From Spirogloea muscicola (Eukaryota; Streptophyta; Zygnematophyceae; Spirogloeales; Spirogloeaceae): a stretch of DNA of 28,672 nt. Below, piece after piece: positions 17,871 through 26,800 of this stretch; the stretch's first letter is position 1; each line of letters starts with the position of its first letter. Location of the stretch: positions 224,262 to 252,933 of the forward strand of contig WELB01000115.1 of NCBI GenBank assembly GCA_009602725.1. The letters run 5' to 3'. Under the pieces are notes generated by a model. It worked only from the letters and a program-made list of their open reading frames with translations. It did not search any database and was not told the DNA's origin. A program made the position numbers and the translations under genes.

Positions 17871-18383
17871 CCGCGGATGGGAGCTGTGCGCAAGGACCTG
17901 CACACCGCAGACAGTATCTCATGAGCGGGAGCGCCATTCTGTTGATATATTCTCACAACCAGAGTAGTGGTGCTGCTGCAGACAGACCCAGAGCTGCTTT
18001 CGGCTGTTGTAGCGACCTGCTCCATCCTGTCAGTTGACAATCATGGGCTGCTCCTCCACAGCAGCTCATGATACTCATAAAAGTGCATCTTATAACCCTT
18101 TACTATGAACAGCATGTCATGTGGTCCAGATCGATGTACATTCAGACATTTACTCATTCGCTTGACAGCAATAGCCACTTGCTGCCAAGGACCTCCTCGA
18201 CTTACCAAGGCTTGTGAAGCAACCTCCTGTATACTTAGTCTCTGCAAGCAAAATAAGGACATACATTTGCTCGCTTGCCTTTGAGCTGAATGCAAGAAAG
18301 ATCAATGCCTCTCTGCACTGTAAGAGTTGTGAGGGCTTTAACTCGCAGTGAGAATCTGCAACATGGGAGGATAAGGCTGCTCT

Positions 18384-18424
18384 GGCAGTTGTGGCATCAC
18401 TTATGATGTGATGCCACGACTGCC
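18384..18424. repeat. 17-bp-arm inverted repeat (hairpin)
   Basis: Arms GGCAGTTGTGGCATCAC (18384-18400) and GTGATGCCACGACTGCC (18408-18424) are complementary except for one G-T wobble, around a 7-base loop TTATGAT. It lies between eS25 and RRP7. No T-run follows on either side, so terminator function is not supported. Confidence 0.75.
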
Positions 18425-18696
18425 CAGGCTGCAGACAACTGCGCGATCTCCCGCCCTGTTTCTCAAAACTTAGACAGGAGGCCCAGCAGGCATGAGTGGG
18501 CATGCCTGCTTTCCCTCTGCAGCAGCTTGCTGCGATCGTGTGACAGCCAGTCACTAAGATCCGCCCTTGTATGAGCTCCTTATTCCTCGCAAGTGGTAGG
18601 TTGCCACAATGACGGGGCAACTCTTACAAGCTGATCTGCCCCTGGACATAAGGATGCATTCCTTGCACGTGGCAAAATACAGGCAGGTTACGTGCC

Positions 18697-19953
18697 TCAG
18701 TAAGGCCGGAACTTGCGGGCAGCCTTCATCTGCGAGATGCGCCGCTTGTCGTCCTCGAAGCGCTGCTGTAGCTCCAGGACTTCGCTCCGGTGCGACTCGC
18801 GGCGCTGGAAGTGGTAGAAGTCCGATTGACCCTGCTGCCCGCGACTTCGCTTGCGAGCCGCGACAGCCGCTGGCGCGACTGCTCCAACTGTCACACCGGT
18901 CGTTGCGTCGGTGGTCTTGCGCCGTCCAAGACGGCCTACAACCATCGTCCAGCCGTCGTCCTTGGCAGCCTGCGCCTCTCGTTCCTCCTTCGCCTGCGGG
19001 AGAGCGCGCCAATGGAGGGCATCTAATATCAGCAGCAGAGGTAGCAAGGCCGCGGTCGTCCCCGTGCACTGGCTAGGTCAACACTCAAGAGCCAGGCAAA
19101 GCTCTCTTACTCGCTCCTCGCGGGCGTCGTGCTCGGCCATGTATGCGTCCACGCGCTGCCGGAGCTCCTCGACGCCGGGCCGTTGCTTCCGGTACTCCGC
19201 CAGCCACTCTGAGCCCGGGTGCAGTGACATCAGCGCCGCGTTTGAAGGCTCCCCCCCAAACCCCAAACCCTACACCCTAACCCTAAACATGACGTCGGTG
19301 GAGGCCAGCCATGCTGGGCGTTAAGCAACCGGCGGGGGCCAGCAGCTCACTCGGGAGGCCGAGTGCGGCGTCCCCGGCCCCCGTCGCCGGCGTCAGCTCC
19401 GGGCCTGGCAGGGGCTCCGGCGCCTGCGGCGAGCCCAGCGGCGCGCCAGCCGCGAGCGCGCGCCGCCGGCCCGCCGCCGTCAAGAAGGTCACCAGCCACT
19501 CGGGCGACCGCTCCGCGCCGGCCATCCTGCCGCCACCACCATGACCGCCACGGCCGTCACAATCGCCGCTGGCCCCTAATCCCTAAGCCGTCAAGTGGAG
19601 GAAGCCGCGCGGAAGCCGCGGCGCCGCCGCCGGGGGGCCTACCGCGGGAGTGGCGCGACGGCGGCCACGGCGCCGAGCTGCGAGAAGAAGGCGGAGGCCT
19701 CCGCGGCGCCCCAGCGCAGCGGCACGTTGGACACGCGCAGCGCCCTGCCATCGTCGGCGCTGCCACCTTCGCCGCCGCCTATGCCGCCACCGCTGACGCC
19801 GCCGCCGCCGCCGGCTGTCTCAGCTGCGGCGCTCCCTTGCGCCGCGGCGGCGACCGCGATCAGCTCGCGCGTCCTCGGCACTGTACCGCCGACCCGGACG
19901 GCAAGCCTGCACGCCTCAGGGACGGCCACGGCGGCCGCGGCCGCCGTCGGCAT
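18697..19953 (-). CDS. RRP7-like ribosomal RNA-processing protein
   Basis: Four minus-strand exons with matching phases: 19953-19643, 19526-19330, 19208-19111, 18993-18697, about 300 residues. Exon 1 has ACRLAVRVGG and an RRM start (RALRVSNVPLRWGAAEASAF, then FSQLGAV). Exon 2 has PEWLVTFLTAAGRRRALAAG, the counterpart of the 'FQVAYVVF' strand in human RRP7A. Exon 3 encodes EWLAEYRKQRPGVEELRQRV and DAYMAEHDAREER. Exon 4 has DDGWTMV, DFYHFQRRE and RFEDDKRRISQMKAARKFRP followed by Y and stop, the hallmark RRP7 C-terminus. RRP7 works in early 40S subunit assembly in the nucleolus. The start is uncertain: the frame is open upstream through a GCC-repeat alanine tract to an ATG at 20214, but the ATG at 19953 places the conserved region about 12 residues from the start. 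A telomere-like tract sits in intron 2. Confidence 0.85.
19253..19289. repeat. Interstitial telomere-like repeat inside RRP7 intron 2
   Basis: Reads CCCCCAAACCCCAAACCCTA, CACCCTAACCCTAAAC. These are degenerate CCCTAAA-type units (plant/algal telomere), wholly inside the 121-bp intron between 19330 and 19208. Confidence 0.75.
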
Positions 19954-19964
19954 CGCGCTGGCAG

Positions 19965-20036
19965 CATCGGCGGCGGCGGCAACGGCGGCGGCGACGGCGG
20001 CGGCGGCGGCGGCGGCGACGGTCGCGGCGGGCCTTC
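19965..20036. repeat. GGC/GCC trinucleotide repeat tract
   Basis: Imperfect GGC repeats just upstream of the proposed RRP7 start. If translation began at 20214, it would encode an alanine-rich tract on the minus strand. Confidence 0.7.
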
Positions 20037-20214
20037 CACGGGTCGTCCAGGTCCTGGCTGGCCCTTGACTAAACCCCAGCTCCGCAAGCGCGGTCTTAAA
20101 CCCCTGGCCAGCGGTCTCGCCCCGCCTGCCCAGACACCACCTACCACGAGAGGGATGATTGCCGTCGTCGCTGCCAACGCAGCCAGCTGAGACGGCCGAC
20201 GAGCCAGCCTCCAC

Positions 20215-21098
20215 GTTGCCGGCAGCCTTTCAGTGACTAGACACAGTGACTAGACACCAGCCACCACGAATTTACCTCCTCTGCCAGCAATTGTACACGT
20301 ACAACATACACAGCTACTTTCGTCACGCTCTGCCAGGACACCTGTGGCTGTGTCTGCAGGATGAGCGGGCTAGACGTGCTCGACATCGCCAAGGCAGCCA
20401 GGGAGCTATCAGGCTGCGTAGACAGCTGCTGCAAGAAGACCAGGCATAGTGCCACAAAGGGAACGCGACAGCCAGTCAGAAGAGTTGAGCAACATTCGAC
20501 CTGCACTGCACCTGCCTGCTCAGCCATTAGCACAGAAGGTGGCCGACGAAGGACGCCACAAGGAAGCTGGAGCTGCAGATTCAAAGCACATGCACTGAAA
20601 GCCAAAGCTTCACTGTTGAGCTTAATCTGCTGACATGGGGAAGGTCATCTGCCTTCATTACTTCGACACCATCTGGTCCAGCAAAGGCGAGAGTCTTCCA
20701 TATGACATGTGCTGGCTAACCAAGATAACCGATCTCGTCTTCTGTGCAAGCCAATAACTGCATTGCAGCTGCCGAGCCAAGCCAGCATCTAAAATGTCCT
20801 CACAACCTGACGTGTATATACTTGAATCGACATTGCAGGATGAGGACCACGGTATATACACGAAGCTGCTACTGGACCACTTGGATCAGCACTTGCCTCA
20901 TAGCTTCATTAGCAGCCCGTGCACCGACTGATAGGCGAGAGCGCCCAGCGGGCACATGCAGCACATCATTAGCAACGCACTCTGAGGGGAACCAGCTTGA
21001 CTTTGGAGGGGCCAGAGGGCAGCAAGACTCTGCTACGTTGGCACAGTTAAGCTGGTCAGAGGGCCGCGCATAGCGACGGAGCATCTCATGGTGCAAAG
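20215..21098. other. Interval between RRP7 and CKS with candidate plus-strand exons, unassigned
   Basis: Nothing is recognised with confidence. A plus-strand ATG at 20361 opens MSGLDVLDIAKAARELSG and then CVDSCCKK, which looks protein-like, but no GT donor follows; a rare GC donor (ACCAG/GCATAG) would be needed. Further plus-strand pieces are MGKVICLHYFDTIWSSKGES from 20635 and, after a TTGCAG acceptor near 20838, DEDHGIYTKLLLDHLDQHLP with a stop. They may be exons of a small unknown gene. A 13-bp direct repeat (AGTGACTAGACAC twice) lies near 20230-20257. Confidence 0.3.
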
Positions 21099-21871
21099 CT
21101 ATGGGTTGACGAGGACGCTGCGCGAGGGCGCGGCGGCAGTGACGTCGGCGATGGGCGCCGGGGGCTGCCCGTAGTTAAGTGTCCGGCGGAAGAGCATGAT
21201 GTGCGGCTCGGGCCGGTGGATGGCATAGTGCACCCATCCCCGGGACTGCTGCACGCCTATGCTGCGCCACTCCGTCTGGGCACCCGTGATGCCGCGGCAA
21301 GGAGTAGGGCAGCTGCAAGCTGTCAGGCGCTGTCCCGCCAGAACGCAACGGCCAGCGACAGCGGCGCAAGACAGCACCTTGGATCGATGTACACATTGCC
21401 AGGCAGCGGCTCATCATCAGCCGATTCGAGTGCAGACAGATGGTAGCCTGACTGGCGGCTGGCAGCAATACTCGCATACCTCGGACAGCAGCCTATTCTT
21501 CGGCAGGAGCTTGGCGATCTCCTGGGCCAGCACCACATGCCTGCGGCGGCAGCAGCCGCAGTGGCAGTGGCGTGGCGGCATCAAAGCAGGAATGGAATGA
21601 CATTGGTCAAGACGGCCCAGCGGCACCGCCTGCGCTGCTCTACTCGGAGGGAGGCCAGCTCGAGGACCCCGCCGCGCAATGCGGCGGCTGGCCGGGATGG
21701 CCCGCCGCCGACATCCGTCCCGCGGCACCGCCGTGCAGAGCTCGCAGCCAGGGGGCCTGGCGGGCCAGCTGGCGGCGGCGGCAGCGGCGAGAGCGCCGGC
21801 GGCGGCAGAGGGCCTCACCGGTACTCGTACGTGTCGTCGAAGTACTTCTCCGAGTACTGGATGCTCGGCAT
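21099..21871 (-). CDS. Cyclin-dependent kinase regulatory subunit (CKS1 family)
   Basis: Three minus-strand exons, 21871-21819, 21540-21480 and 21275-21099, encode 96 residues. Exon 1 is [17 protein letters not shown] and ends in phase 2 before GTGAGG. Exon 2 completes R and reads [20 protein letters not shown]. Exon 3 reads [20 protein letters not shown], then [16 protein letters not shown] and a 23-residue tail. All CKS landmarks are present: the Y-F-D-D-T-Y-E-Y strand, the anion-binding Arg/Trp residues, and the HIMLFRR hinge region before the last strand (the usual HxPEPH hinge appears as HRPEPH). CKS proteins bind CDKs and help multisite phosphorylation of cell-cycle substrates. The tail after LNYG is Ala/Pro/Val-rich and not conserved. 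A (GCC)n run lies immediately upstream of the ATG. Identity is certain. Confidence 0.95.
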
Positions 21872-21873
21872 CG

Positions 21874-21903
21874 TCGGCGGCGGCGGCGGCGGCGGCGGCG
21901 GCG
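21874..21903. repeat. CGG/GCC microsatellite immediately 5' of the CKS start codon
   Basis: About nine GCC units on the gene strand end a few bases before the CKS ATG at 21871-21869. It would form part of the 5' UTR. Confidence 0.85.
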
Positions 21904-22019
21904 GGCCCGCAGACTCCGGAGCGCGCGCAAGCGGGGCGGCAGAAGTGGGAAATTGGGAAAGAATACAGGGCTCTGAGGTGATCCGGCGAGCTGAGCTCGA
22001 TCAGCTCGGGGCCTGAGTA

Positions 22020-22340
22020 CGCGGGTTTTCGGGGGTGCACTGTGCGGGCCCCGCACCAGCACCGGGCTATGAGCGGCAAAGGAGTGCAATCGATTCGGTG
22101 GGCTAATCCCGGCCCGTTCGCCCGACCCCGGGGGCCCGTGCTGACCTCCCGCCGGTTTGAAACCCCGGGGGATGCCACGCGGCGCGCATCGGGCGCCCGC
22201 CCGGCCCGGCATCGACGGCCGCCGGGCGCGGCAACGGCTCTCTCTAGGGGGCGGCGGAGCGCCCCCGCGGAACAATCCGCCACGGGCGCCATCGGGCTTT
22301 GTATCCCCGCTCAACAAATATGCAGAGCCTGCAGGGAGGC
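22020..22340. other. GC-rich block of unknown nature upstream of CKS
   Basis: This block is far richer in GC than its right-hand flank and reads open in several frames, as expected from composition. It contains the palindrome GTGCGGGCCCCGCAC near 22044 (7-bp arms, one central base). I do not recognise a gene. It could be promoter, a structured RNA or foreign DNA; the sequence alone does not decide. Confidence 0.35.
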
Positions 22341-22369
22341 CCGTGCGCTGCACCTTCGTGCCGGGAGTG

Positions 22370-22590
22370 CCCTCGCTGCTGCCTCTGGCTCTGTCCAGGG
22401 GACCGACCCACTTCCAGGACCCGGATTTGCGGCTGCTTAGCAGGGGTTACTGAGTAATTTGTAGCTGCTTTCTTTCTTTGTGTGCTTTGGTTTCTTAGCG
22501 CTTCCTCTGGCTTCCTCTGGCCCCCTTCTCGTTCTTTGTTCATTCTTTTTTGGGCTGGCTTGTCCAGCCCCTATCCTCAATGGGCGAGCC
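22370..22590 (+). repeat. Hairpin repeat, full-length short subfamily
   Basis: The most complete copy: starts CCCTCGCTGCTGCCTCTGGC, continues GGCTGCTTAGCAGGGGTTAC and TTTCTTTGTGTGCTTTGG, then GCGCTTCC..GGCCCCCTTCTCG, CATTCTTTTTTGGGCTGG, CTTGT, CCAGCCCC and CTCAATGGGCGAGC. It parallels the right arm of the 636-955 fold-back plus its terminal module, and is the reverse of 3350-3530. A short internal duplication (CTTCCTCTGG twice) is visible. Confidence 0.82.
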
Positions 22591-22778
22591 CTTTCTGCAG
22601 GGAACCAGCCGCTCGGCGCGCCCACAAACGACGTCGCCAACCGCCGGTGCCGGCGGTGATCCAGCATTGACCTGGGACCACGCTCCGCGCCACTCGGGGT
22701 GAGCTCCAATGGCCCACTGGGTTTGAACCCTCCCACGAACCGCCGACCCAAGACAACGGCGTCCGTCCAGGTCGTCCC

Positions 22779-22970
22779 TTTTCTGGGCTGGCCCTCTCAC
22801 AGCCCTCGCTTTTGCAAGTGCTGATTGTTTCCATCTGGGCTGGCCTTTCAACAGCTCCTGGCCGACTGCCAGCGCTCCTCCCAGAGTCTGTCGCTTCCTT
22901 GTGATAGCTTTCTGTCTTGGCGGCTTTCTCAACCACCAGTCGTCCTTCTGGGCTGGCCTCTCACACTCAT
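22779..22970 (+). repeat. Cluster of three variant hairpin modules
   Basis: Three related motifs at 22779-22807 (TTCTGGGCTGGCCCTCTCAC then AGCCCTCGC), 22833-22860 (ATCTGGGCTGGCCTTTCAAC then AGCTCCTGG) and 22944-22970 (TTCTGGGCTGGCCTCTCACA). The first can pair GGGCTG with CAGCCC. They follow a full-length repeat, and their spacing is 55-110 bp. Confidence 0.55.
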
Positions 22971-23887
22971 CGCCATCCTCTGAAAGAGCTATCTCTTCTT
23001 GGGAAGCCCGCTATCTCTGACCGGGAAACCCTTCTAGAAACAAGTTTCTCAATAAGAGAAATCAAGATACAAGGCAATACTGCAGGTATTGCGGTCGGGG
23101 TGGGCGGTGCCTCCTACGGCGGATTTATGAATGCCGGGGCACTCGATGACAGCCATCATCTTACATTGAGGAAGCTGGTTTTGGCCAAGGGCCAGGAGTT
23201 GCTCCTACCAGAAGGCCAGTGGCTCCCCATGTGGAGCCAAGCAGGCATCGACTGCCCTGCTCCCATGGGTTTGCTGTGAGCCCGTGGAGATGGTGCACTT
23301 ACACTTTCTTTATCCACTACCCCGTAGCACAGCCCGTATCAAGCTGACTGCAGCTGCTCAGTGCTGTCCTCAACACTGGGGCCTGCTCGACCACACAGGT
23401 GAGCTTTATCGACATAGGGACTTTACGAGCTGCGCCACGAGCTGTGCCCTAAGTTTTAAAGTTGCTCGACCACAAACTCAACACTAACAGCATCAGTGGA
23501 GTCGCTTATGCTAACAAGTTGGTTGAGAGACCTATACTGTGATGCTGGCTACATGCAGCTGCATTCCACTGCAGCACTTGGAAGTTGCAATGAACAACAA
23601 GTGCCCTCCGTGTAGCGTGCTTTGCATAGTCTGCACTGACCCCTGCTCTGTGGCTACCATCTTCTCACGCTTGAGGACAGGCGAAGGTGCCTGAAGTGTA
23701 CCCTAAGGAAGGAGCAATCGGCCGACAGATGCCCTGCACCACCTCAGGTGACAACAGGCTGTTAGAGAAACAGCTTAGCTAAGGCTGCTAAGACAAGCAA
23801 GAACCGCTATTAACCGGGGCGCCCTATTTGAGAAGCTACATCTTGCCTACCAATGATTCAACAGATATTCACAATACATCAAGAACG
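22971..23887. other. Intergenic stretch without recognised gene
   Basis: A plus-strand frame at 22917-23279 contains AVGVGGASYGGFMNAGALDD and LVLAKGQELLLPEGQWLPMW, but it starts inside a repeat module and matches nothing known to me. The rest shows only short frames. It lies downstream of the AMK5-like gene and should include that gene's 3' UTR. Confidence 0.35.
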
Positions 23888-26800
23888 TCAAGCAACTCGC
23901 AAGCAAAGTGATAGCTTACCAGAATCCTGATGCTGGCCGTTCAGAGTTCCTGCAGAGCAGCATGAGCACGCAAAGTTTTCACTGCTCTCAGGTAGTGACT
24001 TAGATCTGCTAGGGTTGTTCGCAAGCAACAAGCTGCTCTCAATAGCGTCTGCATGCGCATGGTCAAAATATGCACTTTCAGAAACTTCATGTGCAGCTGA
24101 GTGAGGGTTGTACCTATCTCGACCAGAAAATGAATCGCCGATATCTTGGGCAGTCGGGGCTGCATCGAATGTCCTCAGCATTCTGTATTCCTCGATGCCA
24201 GATCCATAGGGGCCGTCGACCCTCTGGAAAACTTCGTATGGAGTTGGGTATGCTCTCCTGTAACACAGGCCCATCTTTACTTTTACATTGTCCAAGCTAG
24301 GCATTACACTTAGAGCTGCTTCGAAATTAAACAGGTTCTTTGCAAGTACTGCTTCTACAAGCTGCTCCAGGACAAATATCAGATAGTAACCTTTTATGCT
24401 GATTAATAACAGGAGTAACAGCAGTAATGCAGGACATCTGAACCGGGCACGCAAGGGAGAGCTTATGCTTTGGACATCTGGCAGGAGGCAATGATAAGGG
24501 TGCTATCAATGACAAAGCTGTCCGTCTGTGTGAAATGTGACTCTGCATGCGACTGAGTTGTCCTGCAAACATACCTGACAGCCCCGAGTATCGGATACTG
24601 AGTGCCGGAAGTGTACAGGAGCCGGAAGTGGTAGCAAGGTAAGAATGAATCCACGAATGCCAATCTCTTCTCTCTTCCCTTTATCTGCTCTAGGCACATG
24701 AAAGAGGGTCTTACACTTGGACCAAATAACTGGCTGATGTAATCTCATGCGTGCTCAAAGTGCTGATAGTGGCATCAGAGAGCCAATGGATTCCATGCAA
24801 GCCAGCGTGCTAGGCAAAGTGGCTCATCACTCTTCACTCCCTGCTAAGGATGGTACTGTTTAGAATATGGTGAGCAAGTACCTGCATAACCCCCCCTGAA
24901 CTTGGAATATCCTGAAGTGCCATCAAAGAAGCAGCATGGTGCCAATAAGATTGAAGTACAGAGGTCACATTGGTTACAAGCTGCAACTATGTATACCTGT
25001 TTTTCCAGAAATCTCGTACTATTATCTAGCAATGTCATTCTTTGTATCCAGCTAGCAGTCTCACTTTCCCAAGGGTCCAGCCTCAGACAAATGTAGACAA
25101 TAGTTGTAGCCAGTTGACAGTGATGTGTCTCAAGATCTCACCTTTAATCTAGGGTTGACAATGATCACAGGTCTTTGACCAGCTGCATTCACCATGGCCT
25201 CCAAGTCCTGTCCACTCAAGCAATCACTAACATGATACATCAGCTGATCATCATCAACAGAATTGAGCATTTGCAGAGCAGAGCTGCTCATGGTGACATT
25301 GATCGCTTCGAAATCAACAGGATAGATTAGGAAGGAGATTTACAACTCTACGTGGAGAGCTCAGCATCTGCAATGGACATACATCAATGATGCAGTTTCC
25401 CACTGCATTTTGCGGAGCCATAATGATGAAAATGTCATCGTCTTCCTGGGGCTCATTTGCGCCTGAAGCAGGGATTGATTCAGATGTGCAAATATTTAGG
25501 GCAGGCACAGACTGCACCCTACCTCAGTATGTAATTGCTGGCGCATGCCACAAGCCATGATGGGCATGAAGCAAACTTGCTAGAAAGACCTTTAAGTTGT
25601 CATATTAGCACTGGACAGGCTCAGCAACAGCTGTCAGGTGGAATTCCGCATAGCTCTGCTGCTCTGATTGGCAAGGGCACCTCACCCACAGAGCCAGTGC
25701 GCACGAAGTTGTTCTCCTTCGCGCCATACTCCCCCCAGTCCATGTTGTCCAGCATCCGCCGGGCGCCTGCGAGCTGCAGTGGCATGCCGGCGAAGATGCC
25801 CTTCCCCATGGAGCCTTGCACGCACACCTGCCAAGAAGCTGACAGGCTGCTCAGAATGTGTGCAGTGCAGTGCAGTGCAGCATTGGAGGCCAAATAGCTA
25901 TGAATTTTGGATATTTCATAGCTCAAGGCTTCTGAGCATCTTGAGACAACGCCAGGTTCTCTCAAGTGCGGCAACCTACTCTGACTCGTTTTCCATCATT
26001 TGCAAAGGCAAAAGCCATCTCCCTCAGGAGCTCCATCAGTGTCCCTATCCTGTAGACGTCCTAAACGCACATCGACAACAGCTGCTCTCAGAATCTTGTC
26101 ATTGATGGCAACATTCAAGACAGTGGACCGTCTCGCCCTTGCAATATGCAATCTGCATGTGAGCAGCCTTATGTAGGAAAGTTTCAGTTCAGTGCAAAAG
26201 TAAGTATGGCAAGGGACAATGAGTTCCGGACCATCTCTGGGTTCAGCTCCGGGATGACCAAGACTGCCTGCGCAACACACATCATTTGTACCTATCAATC
26301 ACTCTGTCAACCTTCTTCACATGCTGGCTTCTGTCATGGAGAGCCAAATGATGTATTATAGTCCTACAACCTAAGCACGACTTCAGGCTTGAGGACGCAA
26401 TTAGTCGACAAGTACCTTCAGTCTCTTGAGGCCAGCTTCCACGGCGTTCTTGGTAGCTGCAGACACATCCCGGTAAAAGTACTGCCGTATATCTCGTGTG
26501 TGTGGGATAGTATTCAAGAGGGTCGGGATCCCATACCACGAAGGCTGCAGCAACAGCACAATGTGTGACATTGCCGTTGCCCAGATCGAGCAAGGCAGGT
26601 GGAAAGCGCCAAGGTGACAAACATACACGTTCTGTGGTGAATTGTGTGCGGACTTTGCTGATCTGAGAAGTCCTCACCCAGTGTGTATTGATAGATAATT
26701 TGTGCATCTCTTGGTCAAAGCGGGTTGCTAAATACAGCACATTGAGAATTCCCATCCTATCTAGACCTGATGAGCTTGACATTGGCGGTTGATTAGAAGG

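Noticed and set aside
18384-18424. Hairpin as a rho-independent terminator
   Set aside because: No T-run follows either arm, and the genome is eukaryotic.
19363-20214. Long plus- and minus-strand open frames rich in Ala, Pro, Arg and Gly
   Set aside because: They are products of high GC and GCC repeats. Only the minus-strand frame containing the RRM start splices into a recognisable RRP7 protein.
22150-22175. GGTTTGAAACC resembling a tRNA T-arm
   Set aside because: No acceptor stem, D-arm or anticodon arm could be placed around it.
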